NCBI GenBank assembly: GCA_017621115.1
Contig: JAGATU010000043.1
Location: 1 to 32,005, forward strand
DNA: 32,005 nt
Origin: Lachnospiraceae bacterium
GTDB taxonomy: Bacteria; Bacillota_A; Clostridia; Lachnospirales; Lachnospiraceae
Direction: 5' to 3'
A model generated the notes under the pieces. It did not search any database. It was not told where the DNA came from and was given only the letters and a program-made list of their open reading frames with translations. Shown here one piece after another: positions 1-7,955 of the stretch; position 1 is the first letter of the stretch; every line of letters begins with the position of its first letter. A program made the position numbers and the translations under genes.

Positions 1-98
1 CGAAAGGGAAATATCGGATAATAAAAGACATGTTGGACTTTATGGGAACGGGGGATTATACTAAATATTATCTGGCTACAGAGTTCGAAATAAAATAG
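1..98 (+). CDS. C-terminal tail of an unidentified gene (cut by window start)
   Basis: The frame beginning at base 3 is open from the window edge to a TAG at 96-98 and encodes about 31 residues ending in ATEFEIK. The other two forward frames stop within the first 63 bases. The tail is too short to assign to a family. It ends 44 nt before the ECF S-component start, so the two genes may be co-transcribed. That this is coding is an inference from the open frame and the tight spacing. Confidence 0.45.
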   Translation, partial: KGKYRIIKDMLDFMGTGDYTKYYLATEFEIK

Positions 99-142
99 TA
101 TTTGAACAAAATGTACCAAACAGATAGTAAGGAGTATACAAT

Positions 143-688
143 ATGATAAAAAACAAAACGCAACGTCTTGTAGTAGCGGCATTATGCCTTGCGCTTGGAA
201 TCCTTTTACCACAAGTGTTTCATGTGATTCCGGTAGCGAATACGGGAAATGTCTTTTTGCCGATGCACATTCCGGTTATTTTGTGCGGTTATTTTGTAGG
301 GGCCTGGTATGGGGCTTTAGTAGGAGCTATTTGTCCGCTACTAAGTTTCCTGTTTACAGGTATGCCGAATGCGGCAAGGCTTCCGTTTATGATTGTGGAA
401 CTGATGGCATACGGCATAGCGGCAGGCCTTTTTTATCATATATTCGCAAAGCTGAATAAGACGCTTCGGATTTATCTTACACTTATCATTACGATGATTT
501 GCGGAAGAATTGCGTATTTTGCAGGATTAGTTGTGGCAGTATATATCCTTGGAATGAAGGAATTGTCGGTAATGGCGGTAGTTTCGGCTGTTGTGTTGGG
601 AATTCCCGGCATTATCATTCAGATTATCATTATCCCTGTGATAATTTTTGCAATTGATAAATTGCTAAATGGCAAACATCTGTTATAA
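143..688 (+). CDS. ECF transporter S component (substrate-binding membrane subunit)
   Basis: This 181-residue, almost entirely hydrophobic protein has about six predicted membrane segments and the usual length of an ECF S component. The region around residues 40-75 (LPMHIPVILCGYFVGAWYG, then a Gly/Pro-rich turn) is typical of S components that bind vitamins or similar micronutrients. An RBS (AAGGAG at about 129-134) precedes the ATG. No ATPase or EcfT gene is in the window, so it presumably shares a general ECF module encoded elsewhere, as group II ECF systems do. The substrate cannot be read from the sequence, and no riboswitch that would reveal it was recognised upstream. The downstream MATE gene starts 36 nt later. 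Confidence 0.8.
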   Translation: MIKNKTQRLVVAALCLALGILLPQVFHVIPVANTGNVFLPMHIPVILCGYFVGAWYGALVGAICPLLSFLFTGMPNAARLPFMIVELMAYGIAAGLFYHIFAKLNKTLRIYLTLIITMICGRIAYFAGLVVAVYILGMKELSVMAVVSAVVLGIPGIIIQIIIIPVIIFAIDKLLNGKHLL

Positions 689-724
689 TATTCTTTGGAA
701 AAGAGAAGATTAAGGAAGAATAAT

Positions 725-2140
725 ATGAACAGATTGAAAAAGTTGTTTGAGCCGACGGATATGACGGTCGGTACACCTTGGAAGAGTATTGTGCTTTTTT
801 CACTTCCGATGCTTATCGGAAACATTGCACAACAGCTCTACAGTACGGTTGACAGTATTGTTGTTGGACATTACATAGGGGACAATGCACTTGCGGCAGT
901 AGGAAGTGCGGGACCGTTGTTTAATTTATTATTGGTATTGTTTGTCGGTATTTCGTCCGGTGTGGGAATTATGGTTTCCCAGTACTTCGGCGCGAAGTCG
1001 AGGGAAGAATTATCCAAGACCATCGGAACCAGTATTACTTTAACGGCTCTGGTGTCGGTATTTATGATGATTGTGACACCGCCGGTGATTAAGCCGTTTT
1101 TACGCTTGTTAAATACACCGGAGTCCATTTTGGCGGATTGTACTTCCTATCTTGTGATTTTGATGTACGGAATTGCAGGAATGGCATTTTATAATATTTT
1201 AAGCGGTATCTTACGAGGAATGGGAGATTCCTTTTCGGCATTGTATTATCTGCTGATTGCAACCGTGCTGAATATTGTTTTGGACGTTTTATTTGTAGCT
1301 AAATTTAATATGGGTGTAGCAGGTGTGTCGCTTGCTACGGCGATTGCACAAGGAATTTCATCGGTAATGTGTCTATGGAAACTGATGCATATGCGTGAGT
1401 TTTTTGATCTTGGTAAGAAAGAATTTAAAATGTCCACAGGTCATATTGCTCAGATTGTAAAATTAGGTATTCCATCCGGTGTGACACAGGCAATTTTCTC
1501 GTCAGCGATGATTATTGTTCAGTCACTGACTAACAGTTTCGGAGAGATGTTTATTGCTGCCAATGTTATTGTTATGCGTGTGGATGGATTTGCGATGATG
1601 CCGAACTTCTCATTTGGTATGGCAATGACTACTTATGCAGGACAGAATGTCGGCGCCAAGAAATACGACCGTGTTACACAGGGCGCAAAGCAGGGAACTG
1701 CGATTGCTGTAGGATGTGCGGTAGTTATTACGTCTGCCATCTTAGTGTTTGGTAAGTATTTAATGGCTATTTTCACAAAAACTCCGGAATTGGTCGATTT
1801 GAGCGTACATATTATGAGCATTCTGGCAGTTGGTTATATTGCCATGGCGGTAACACAGTGTTTGTCCGGTATTATGCGAGGCGCGGGAGATACGGTAACA
1901 CCGATGTGGATTTCCCTTTGTACGACGGTACTTCTCCGAGTTCCGATTGCCTATGGTATTTCGTATCTGACAAGAACACCGGAACTTCCTTTCGGACGAT
2001 TTGAATGTATTCCGGTTTCGTTATTAACCGCCTGGGTAATGGGCGCATTTATCAATGCATTTTTCTATAAGCGCGGTAAATGGAAAGAAAAAGCGATTAT
2101 GCCTAAAACGGCAGAAGAGTTAGCTTTGGAATCTGAATAG
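725..2140 (+). CDS. MATE family efflux transporter
   Basis: A 471-residue protein with about 12 membrane helices in two homologous halves, the usual MATE (multi antimicrobial extrusion) size. Characteristic pieces are the N-terminal PMLIGNIAQQLYSTVDSIVVG segment shortened here to its pattern of P, N, Q, Y, D and G residues, the glycine-rich GISSGVGIMVSQYFGA stretch, and repeats of the form GILRGMGDS (first half) and GIMRGAGDT (second half). It should exchange Na+ or H+ for organic cations, drugs or metabolites at the cytoplasmic membrane. The start is set at ATG 725, preceded by AAGGAAGA at about 712-719. An upstream in-frame TTG at 695 has no RBS. A strong terminator follows, so the ECF S gene and this gene may form one unit. 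Confidence 0.9.
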   Translation: MNRLKKLFEPTDMTVGTPWKSIVLFSLPMLIGNIAQQLYSTVDSIVVGHYIGDNALAAVGSAGPLFNLLLVLFVGISSGVGIMVSQYFGAKSREELSKTIGTSITLTALVSVFMMIVTPPVIKPFLRLLNTPESILADCTSYLVILMYGIAGMAFYNILSGILRGMGDSFSALYYLLIATVLNIVLDVLFVAKFNMGVAGVSLATAIAQGISSVMCLWKLMHMREFFDLGKKEFKMSTGHIAQIVKLGIPSGVTQAIFSSAMIIVQSLTNSFGEMFIAANVIVMRVDGFAMMPNFSFGMAMTTYAGQNVGAKKYDRVTQGAKQGTAIAVGCAVVITSAILVFGKYLMAIFTKTPELVDLSVHIMSILAVGYIAMAVTQCLSGIMRGAGDTVTPMWISLCTTVLLRVPIAYGISYLTRTPELPFGRFECIPVSLLTAWVMGAFINAFFYKRGKWKEKAIMPKTAEELALESE

Positions 2141-2150
2141 ATAGTATTAG

Positions 2151-2186
2151 CCTCCATCACTTTAAAAGAGTGGTGGAGGTTTTTTG
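2151..2186 (+). terminator. Rho-independent terminator after the MATE gene
   Basis: A 10-bp stem pairs 2151-2160 (CCTCCATCAC) with 2170-2179 (GTGGTGGAGG) with one G-U pair, around a 9-nt loop. A run of six T follows at 2180-2185. It lies 10 nt after the MATE stop codon. Confidence 0.9.
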
Positions 2187-2250
2187 TGCTGAAGATTCAC
2201 TCATTGTTTTGAAAAACAATATATATTTATCGTAAATCAATAAAAATATA

Positions 2251-2279
2251 TTGCAATTCAAGTTGGAGTGTGTTATCTT
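2251..2279 (+). promoter_or_regulatory. Possible sigma-A promoter for the DUF2975/HTH genes
   Basis: TTGCAA (2251-2256) and TATCTT (2274-2279) are separated by 17 nt, between the MATE terminator and the DUF2975 start at 2306. The -10 is a modest match. The position between a terminator and the next gene supports the call. Confidence 0.4.
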
Positions 2280-2305
2280 ATAGAAAGAAAAGGAGGATAA
2301 TTCCC

Positions 2306-2761
2306 ATGAAAGATGAAAATGTAATCCGGATTACAAAGTTTTTATTGGACTTTATGTATTTTGCAGGAATGGCAGTTACCGCCAGCCTGATATGGTTGGT
2401 TAAATGGATAGCGGACTTCTTTAATTACAAACCATTTATACATAATTACAGGGAAGTCGTTATTATCTATACGGTACTGGGAATACTGGCAATACTTATT
2501 ATCGGTGAACTTCGCAAGATTTTTCGTACGGTTTTGAAGCATGATTCGTTTGTAATGGCAAATGTATACAGTTTAAAGCGAATGGGGACATACAGTTTTT
2601 TTATCGCCGCATTTTGTGTGGTAAGATTTTTCCTGTATCAGACCATTGCTATGGCAGTATTGATACTGGTATTTGTAATCGCCGGTTTGTTCAGTAAGGT
2701 TTTAGCATTCGTTTTTGAACAGGCAATTACATACAAAGAAGAAAATGACCTTACAATTTAA
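2306..2761 (+). CDS. DUF2975 family membrane protein
   Basis: A 151-residue protein with four predicted membrane helices. The family pattern is visible: a DSFV..NV..LKRMG segment in the middle (about residues 78-93) and a C-terminal helix ending in FEQAITYKEENDLTI, typical of DUF2975 proteins. The start is ATG 2306, with AGGAGG at 2291-2296. Its biochemical role is unknown. DUF2975 genes commonly sit directly upstream of a small YozG-like Cro/C1 HTH gene, exactly as here (44 nt gap). This suggests a membrane-sensor and regulator pair, but that function is an inference. Confidence 0.85.
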   Translation: MKDENVIRITKFLLDFMYFAGMAVTASLIWLVKWIADFFNYKPFIHNYREVVIIYTVLGILAILIIGELRKIFRTVLKHDSFVMANVYSLKRMGTYSFFIAAFCVVRFFLYQTIAMAVLILVFVIAGLFSKVLAFVFEQAITYKEENDLTI

Positions 2762-2805
2762 GGCTCTGGATGTAACTATTTGTGAGCAACAGGAAATGAG
2801 GACAT

Positions 2806-3036
2806 ATGGCGATTATAATTAATCTTGATGTGATGATGGCAAAACGTAAAAAAGGCCTGACAGAACTTGCCGGGGAAGTGGATATTACGTTAGCCAATCT
2901 ATCCATTCTTAAAAATAATAAAGCAAAAGCAATACGGCTATCCACTCTGGATGCCATCTGTAAAGCCCTAAACTGTCAGCCGGGCGATATCCTGGAATAT
3001 GTAGAAGGCGAAGATGGTATGGAACTGGAAGAGTAA
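2806..3036 (+). CDS. Small Cro/C1-type HTH regulator (YozG-like)
   Basis: A 76-residue protein consisting of little more than one helix-turn-helix domain of the HTH_26/YozG type. It has an N-terminal strand MAIIINLDVMMAKR, helices around residues 18-45, and the closing pattern LDAICKALNCQPGDILEY that is highly characteristic of these DNA-binding proteins. An RBS-like AGGAAATGAGG lies just upstream of ATG 2806. It probably regulates its own unit together with the DUF2975 partner. The next gene starts 78 nt downstream without an intervening terminator. Confidence 0.88.
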   Translation: MAIIINLDVMMAKRKKGLTELAGEVDITLANLSILKNNKAKAIRLSTLDAICKALNCQPGDILEYVEGEDGMELEE

Positions 3037-3114
3037 GCGGATAGAAGTGAAACAACAGTAATTTGACTCAGTAACCGGATGGGACTCCGATACAAAATAA
3101 AAGGAGAATTTGAT

Positions 3115-4821
3115 ATGGAAAATTATAGTGGCAGTCTGCAGGAGCAGCAGGCTTTCTTAAATGTACCCAAAAATCAGGAAACATGTACAACAAAACAGGT
3201 ATACGTCGAACGGCCGATGTTGAATAATCCGAAAGTTCAACAGAGCGAAGAACAGAAAAAAGCAGAAGCGGAAAAAATGGAAAAGTCAGCACAGTGGTTT
3301 AAGACTATTGCTCCGGGGACAATTTTGTATGCAATTGTGTATGCCATCTGTATGTATAAAAATCCGGAGGGAATCGGTGTCCCTTTTTGCGTAGGCGCTA
3401 CCCTTTACTTTTTCTGTTACTATGCGAAAAAGTTCTATGGTACCGCGCGAAAATGCGACATATTCTTAATGATAACGACGGTAATTCTTGGAATACTTAG
3501 CTGTACGACGGATTCGGAACCAATAATATTCCTGAATAAGTTGGGGATTTTTTTGCTGGCAGGTATTTATTTGTTGGAACTGTATTTTGATGTAACCGGT
3601 TGGAGCTTTATGGCGTATGTAAAAGGCGGATGGTATGCTTTCTGGGGCGGAGTTTCCATGATGTTAGTTCCGTTTGCTGAAGGTTCGGCATTCTTAAAAT
3701 TAATGAAAGCAAAAAAAGATAAAGCGCCGATGGATGAGAAGACCAAGGAAAAATTACTTGCAATAATAATTGGTATTGTAGTTGCGGTTCCGGTTGTTTT
3801 TGTACTGGTTCTTTTACTTGCGAGTGCGGATTTGTACTTTAGGGAAATGTCTGGGAATCTGATTGATTCGATTCTTTATTGGGAAACTCCGGAGTTGTTT
3901 AACCGTGATTTGTTCGGATTTTTAGGAACTATCTTAGTAGCTTTTGTGTTTGGATATGGTTTGATAACCTATATCAATACAAAAGATACGATTGTAAAGG
4001 AAACAGCAAGGAAAGGAATAAAAGCCAATCCGTATATAGCGATTTCCTGCAGTGCCATGATTGCATTTGTATATCTTGTGTTCGTGGGAATCCAGATATT
4101 CGGTTTGTTCATGGGAGCACTTACTTTGCCGGATGGATATACCTATGCCGAATATGCAAGACAGGGCTTTTTCCAACTGACATTTGTGTGTTTGTTTAAT
4201 GTGTGTATGGTACTTGTTTGCATGGCTTGTTTTGAAGACAATACGGTGCTTAAGTGGATTATGGCGGTGATTTCGGCTTGCACCTATGTAATGCTCGTAT
4301 CCGCAGCATACCGCATACTTTTATATATCAGCGTGTACCATTTGACATTCCTTCGCGTATTTGTGCTGTGGGCAATTGCGGTTATGGCAATTGTAATGCT
4401 TGGAACAACGGTGTTCATCTTTAAAAAGGAATTTCCGATTTTCAGATATATGCTGGTAAGCATTACGGTTTTATATATTGGATTTGCGGTGGCACATCCT
4501 GATTTTTGGATTGCAAAATATAATATAGAGCAGGCAAATAAGGAAGAAGGAATTGATGAGTATCATTTGCTGTTTAATCTGTCATTGGATGCGGCAGTTC
4601 CTGTATTGGATTACTATGAGGAAAGCATTGAAAATCCGAAGGGGTATTATAATGAATATCTTGAGAAATATTGCTTAACAGATATTTCGGCGCGCGTTAA
4701 GGATTATTGTATCCGGATAGAAGAGGCGGAAGAAGAAATGAATGCACGTACTTTTAACTTCAGTAAAGCAATTGCGGGATATAAACTGAAACAGTACGAT
4801 ATTCCCAAAGACGATATGTAG
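3115..4821 (+). CDS. DUF4173/DUF4153-like multi-pass membrane protein
   Basis: A 568-residue protein with a hydrophilic Gln/Lys/Glu-rich N-terminus (about 65 residues), about 11-12 membrane helices, and a soluble C-terminal tail of about 120 residues that follows AHPDFWIAKYNIEQAN. That motif, and the DUF4173-style core around residues 190-460, are what place it in this family. The function is unknown; in Firmicutes these proteins often sit beside DUF2975/HTH pairs. The start is ATG 3115 with AAAGGAGAA at about 3100-3108. An upstream in-frame ATG at 3079 lacks a good RBS. It ends 10 nt before a bidirectional terminator shared with the convergent methyltransferase. Confidence 0.75.
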   Translation: MENYSGSLQEQQAFLNVPKNQETCTTKQVYVERPMLNNPKVQQSEEQKKAEAEKMEKSAQWFKTIAPGTILYAIVYAICMYKNPEGIGVPFCVGATLYFFCYYAKKFYGTARKCDIFLMITTVILGILSCTTDSEPIIFLNKLGIFLLAGIYLLELYFDVTGWSFMAYVKGGWYAFWGGVSMMLVPFAEGSAFLKLMKAKKDKAPMDEKTKEKLLAIIIGIVVAVPVVFVLVLLLASADLYFREMSGNLIDSILYWETPELFNRDLFGFLGTILVAFVFGYGLITYINTKDTIVKETARKGIKANPYIAISCSAMIAFVYLVFVGIQIFGLFMGALTLPDGYTYAEYARQGFFQLTFVCLFNVCMVLVCMACFEDNTVLKWIMAVISACTYVMLVSAAYRILLYISVYHLTFLRVFVLWAIAVMAIVMLGTTVFIFKKEFPIFRYMLVSITVLYIGFAVAHPDFWIAKYNIEQANKEEGIDEYHLLFNLSLDAAVPVLDYYEESIENPKGYYNEYLEKYCLTDISARVKDYCIRIEEAEEEMNARTFNFSKAIAGYKLKQYDIPKDDM

Positions 4822-4830
4822 TGAAATAGA

Positions 4831-4868
4831 AAATACTCCAAGTGTAAATTTACATTTGGAGTATTTTT
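4831..4868. terminator. Bidirectional terminator between convergent genes
   Basis: Two 18-nt arms, 4831-4848 and 4849-4866, pair almost perfectly (one G-U) as a near-loopless hairpin. Poly-A lies on the left flank and poly-T on the right, so it can end transcription from both sides: the DUF4173-like gene on plus and the methyltransferase on minus. Confidence 0.85.
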
Positions 4869-4881
4869 ACTGGTAAAAGAA

Positions 4882-6045
4882 TTATTTGTTTTCTTTATCA
4901 AGTAATAAGCGGTACAATGCCGGTTTAAACTGAAATTCCTTACATAAAGCATCTACTTCAGCAAGTGCCTTTTGGCGTGCATTCTTAGGTGTAATCGGAC
5001 GTTTTACGGCACGAATCAATATATTCTTAGGAGTATGCGCAAAATCAATAAATTCCAGTAACTGCGTCTTGTAACCGCAGTATTCCAAAAGCTTGCCGCG
5101 GATGGCATCGGTAGCCAGTGCGCTGAAACGCTCTTTGATAATGCCGTAGTCAGTCAGGATGGAAAAGGCATCGGTCTGAATCTGCGAATTCAATTCATGC
5201 TGACAGCACGGAACGGAAAAAATCATCTTTGCATTCCATGTGATAGCATTATAGAGTGCATAATCGGTAGCTGTATCGCATGCATGGAGTGTAATTACCA
5301 TATCCACGTCAAATGGCGTCTTATAACCGTTGATATCACCGATTTCAAAAGTAAGCCCGTCGTATCCGTATTTCTTGGCAACTTCATTGCAATGCTTAAT
5401 TACATCAGCCTTTAAATCCAGACCGATAATGCGGGCTTTTATTTTTTTTATTTCAGTCAGATAATAGTACAGAATAAAAGTCAGATAGGATTTGCCGCAA
5501 CCGAAATCAATCACGTGGATTTCTTCAAGAGAAGAGGCTTTGACGGCATCGTCAATCATTTCGATAAAACGGTTAATCTGTTTGAATTTATCGTACATGG
5601 AGCGTACAACCTTGCCGTCTTTTGTAAAGACGCCCATGTCCACAAGGGGCGGTATCGAAGTTCCTTCTTCCAGAATATAGTTTTTCCTGTGGTTGTGAGT
5701 GTCGGATGCGACAGCAGTAGTCTTAGCTTCTTTGATCCGGCTGTGCTTAAGAGTGGCGCTTCCTTTTTTGGATATCAGGATATAGGACTCCCTTATGTCA
5801 GACCAGGCATTAACCTGTCCGAAGTGCCCATATGTCAGTCCGACACAGGCCGCCAAAAGTCCGGCCTGCGGTACGTTTTCGTGAAAGACCTGCGTATCCG
5901 TATACTTGGCAATCTGATAATAATCCTTCTTTTTCTCGATAACAATTTTCTTATATAGTTCAGTAGTATTTCGCGGTTTGCTGATAATCAGTTTGTGTGC
6001 GCCGCCTTCTATTATTTCTGTAAAAAATGATTCCAACTGATGCAT
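4882..6045 (-). CDS. Class I SAM-dependent methyltransferase (Methyltransf_32-like)
   Basis: A 387-residue protein. The first 170 or so residues form an unassigned N-terminal domain. The rest is a Rossmann-fold methyltransferase: motif I is VIDFGCGKSYLTF, motif II is IIGLDLK, and a motif IV-like segment reads VITLHACDTATDYAL followed by SVPCCQHE, a signature of the Methyltransf_32 group. The Pro-Cys-Cys-Gln-His cluster could form part of the substrate or metal site. The substrate is unknown; rRNA or tRNA is plausible for this group, but that is inference. The start is ATG at 6045, since an in-frame stop lies just upstream. The TAAGGAGGA at 6066-6074 is about 20 nt away, unusually far for an RBS. 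Confidence 0.8.
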   Translation of the reverse strand: MHQLESFFTEIIEGGAHKLIISKPRNTTELYKKIVIEKKKDYYQIAKYTDTQVFHENVPQAGLLAACVGLTYGHFGQVNAWSDIRESYILISKKGSATLKHSRIKEAKTTAVASDTHNHRKNYILEEGTSIPPLVDMGVFTKDGKVVRSMYDKFKQINRFIEMIDDAVKASSLEEIHVIDFGCGKSYLTFILYYYLTEIKKIKARIIGLDLKADVIKHCNEVAKKYGYDGLTFEIGDINGYKTPFDVDMVITLHACDTATDYALYNAITWNAKMIFSVPCCQHELNSQIQTDAFSILTDYGIIKERFSALATDAIRGKLLEYCGYKTQLLEFIDFAHTPKNILIRAVKRPITPKNARQKALAEVDALCKEFQFKPALYRLLLDKENK

Positions 6046-6199
6046 AAATGTGGTTTATAAACGGTATCCTCCTTACATATAAGGCCCGTATTCCTTTCGA
6101 AAAATATAGGTAAACGGATGGTTCAATCCAAGAATATTGTAACGTTATTTTGGGTATGGGGCAATAAAAATAATTTAATGAAAAAATATACGGTTTTCA

Positions 6200-6228
6200 T
6201 TGTAAAAATTGCCTGAAAATAGTAAAAT
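6200..6228 (+). promoter_or_regulatory. Likely sigma-A promoter for the translesion polymerase unit
   Basis: TTGTAA (6200-6205) and TAAAAT (6223-6228) are separated by 17 nt, about 64 nt upstream of the polymerase start. The divergent methyltransferase lies on the other side. Between the -10 and the gene, at 6254-6265, is GAAT-AACT-GTTT, a 6/8 match to the GAAC-N4-GTTC core of Gram-positive LexA boxes. This is suggestive but weak evidence for SOS control. Confidence 0.45.
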
Positions 6229-6291
6229 ATTATAGGTGTATTCTGTTAATATGGAATAACTGTTTGCAAATTAAAAACGGAGGTTGAAAAG

Positions 6292-7728
6292 ATGGAAAAT
6301 CATATTTATATTGCCATTGATTTGAAATCATTCTATGCGTCCGTTGAGTGTGTGGAAAGAGGACTGGATCCGATCAGTACGCGTTTGGTTGTTGCTGATG
6401 AGGAGAGAACCGAGAAGACGATTTGCCTTGCTGTTTCACCGGCTTTGAAAAAATACGGAATTCCCGGAAGGGCAAGGCTGTTTGAGGTGGTACAGAAGGC
6501 AAAGCAGTTGCATTTGGACTATATTACAGCCAAACCACGCATGGCACTTTATTTGGATTACAGTACAAGAATTTATGATATATATTTGCGTTATATTGCA
6601 CCGGAAGACATCCATGTATATTCCATAGACGAGGTTTTTATGGATGTTACACAGTATCTGGATACGTATCAGATGACGGCAAAAGAGTTGACGTCGAAGA
6701 TTATATGTGAGGTGCGTGATGAGATCGGTATTACCGCAACGGCGGGCATCGGTACCAATATGTATTTATGTAAGGTGGCATTGGATATTCTTGCTAAGCA
6801 TGCAGTGCCCGATGCTAACGGAGTATGTATGGCCGAACTGGATGAGATGAGTTACCGCAGGCTTTTGTGGAATCACAGGCCGCTTACGGATTTTTGGAGA
6901 GTCGGTAACGGTTACCGGAAGAAACTCGAAGAGAACGGATTGTTTACCATGGGGGATATCGCCCGTTGTTCTTTGGGAGGTCCGGGAGAATACCATAACG
7001 AAGACCTTTTGTATAAATTATTTGGGATTAATGCAGAACTTTTGATTGATCACGCGTGGGGATGGGAACCCACGACGATAGAACTTGTGAAGCAGTATAA
7101 GCCCGAGGTAAACAGTGTCAGTTCCGGACAGGTTTTGCAGAGTCCCTATGATTTTGATAAAGCAAAGCTGATTGTACGGGAGATGACGGATTTGCTGGTA
7201 TTGGACTTGGTAGACAAGGGGCTGATGACGGATCAGGTTGTCCTGACAATCGGCTATGATATCGAGAATCTGAGTAATCCCGAGATACGCAGTAAGTACA
7301 GCGGAGAAGTGACAATAGACCACTACGGACGAAGAGTACCGAAGCATGCGCACGGTACGGTCAACCTTCCGCGGATGACTTCGTCGACGAAGTTAATTAC
7401 GGACGCTGTGTTGGATATGTATGACAGGATTGTAAATCCGGATTTGCTTGTGCGGCGGGTTACGATTGTAGCCAACCGCCTGACACAGGAAACAGAAGTT
7501 GCCGGTGCACAGGATTACGAGCAGTTGACTTTGTTTACGGATTATGATGCTTTGCAGAAAGAAAGGGAAGAAGAAAAAGAAACATTGGCCAAAGAAAGAC
7601 GCTTGCAGGAGGCAATGCTTGCCGTTAAGAAACGCTACGGCAAGAATGCCATATTAAAGGGGATGAACCTGCAGGAGGGGGCAACGGCCATGGAAAGGAA
7701 TAACCAGATAGGAGGGCATAGGGCGTGA
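6292..7728 (+). CDS. Y-family translesion DNA polymerase (UmuC/DinB-like, UvrX type)
   Basis: A 478-residue Y-family polymerase. Catalytic carboxylates are visible: D10 in AIDLKSFYASVE, and D113-E114 in YSIDEVFMDVT. Palm, fingers and thumb occupy about residues 1-240 and the little finger about 250-405. A perfect beta-clamp binding motif QLTLF is at 411-415, followed by a charged coiled tail of about 60 residues. It should copy past DNA lesions at low fidelity. It resembles the Firmicute YqjW/UvrX branch rather than enterobacterial DinB. AACGGAGG precedes the ATG. The last 4 bases overlap the next gene (GTGA), as with the Bacillus yqjW-yqjX pair. Confidence 0.92.
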   Translation: MENHIYIAIDLKSFYASVECVERGLDPISTRLVVADEERTEKTICLAVSPALKKYGIPGRARLFEVVQKAKQLHLDYITAKPRMALYLDYSTRIYDIYLRYIAPEDIHVYSIDEVFMDVTQYLDTYQMTAKELTSKIICEVRDEIGITATAGIGTNMYLCKVALDILAKHAVPDANGVCMAELDEMSYRRLLWNHRPLTDFWRVGNGYRKKLEENGLFTMGDIARCSLGGPGEYHNEDLLYKLFGINAELLIDHAWGWEPTTIELVKQYKPEVNSVSSGQVLQSPYDFDKAKLIVREMTDLLVLDLVDKGLMTDQVVLTIGYDIENLSNPEIRSKYSGEVTIDHYGRRVPKHAHGTVNLPRMTSSTKLITDAVLDMYDRIVNPDLLVRRVTIVANRLTQETEVAGAQDYEQLTLFTDYDALQKEREEEKETLAKERRLQEAMLAVKKRYGKNAILKGMNLQEGATAMERNNQIGGHRA

Positions 7729-7955
7729 ATGCCAATGAGAAAGGTGAATATGATGATATTATCCATTTGCCCCATCATGTATCCAAGTCCCGTCCGCATA
7801 TGGATTTGATTGACAGGGCGGCACAATTTGCGCCGTTTGCGGCATTGACCGGACATGCCGATGCAATCAAGGAAACAGAGAGACTTACGATTGAACGTAT
7901 TGAATTAGGGGAAAAGGGGGAAATCGTAGATGGATATTTTGAATTTGAGGAATGA
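7725..7955 (+). CDS. Small YolD-like partner of the translesion polymerase
   Basis: A 76-residue protein with the pattern MDLIDRAAQFAPFAALTGHADAIKETERLT shortened to its core RAAQFAPFAALTGH, which recurs in small proteins beside UmuC-like genes in Clostridia. The Bacillus counterpart is the YolD family (YqjX). The start is GTG 7725, overlapping the polymerase stop by 4 nt, with GGAGGG at 7711-7716. Translational coupling suggests a fixed stoichiometry with the polymerase. The role is not experimentally clear in this lineage; it may modulate the polymerase. Its 3' end overlaps the diguanylate cyclase start by 26 nt. Confidence 0.75.
   Translation: MNANEKGEYDDIIHLPHHVSKSRPHMDLIDRAAQFAPFAALTGHADAIKETERLTIERIELGEKGEIVDGYFEFEE

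Noticed and set aside
102..130. A promoter for the ECF S gene (TTGAAC with TAGTAA, 17-nt spacing)
   Set aside because: The -10 is poor, and the start site would fall on the RBS, leaving no leader.
184..459. Overlapping 91-codon frame inside the ECF S gene
   Set aside because: It is a frame shadow with no RBS and no family pattern; the same holds for other long alternative frames inside the kinase, GH43 and hydrolase genes.
695..724. TTG 695 as the MATE start
   Set aside because: It has no ribosome binding site and would add ten basic residues before a good ATG at 725 that has AAGGAAGA upstream.
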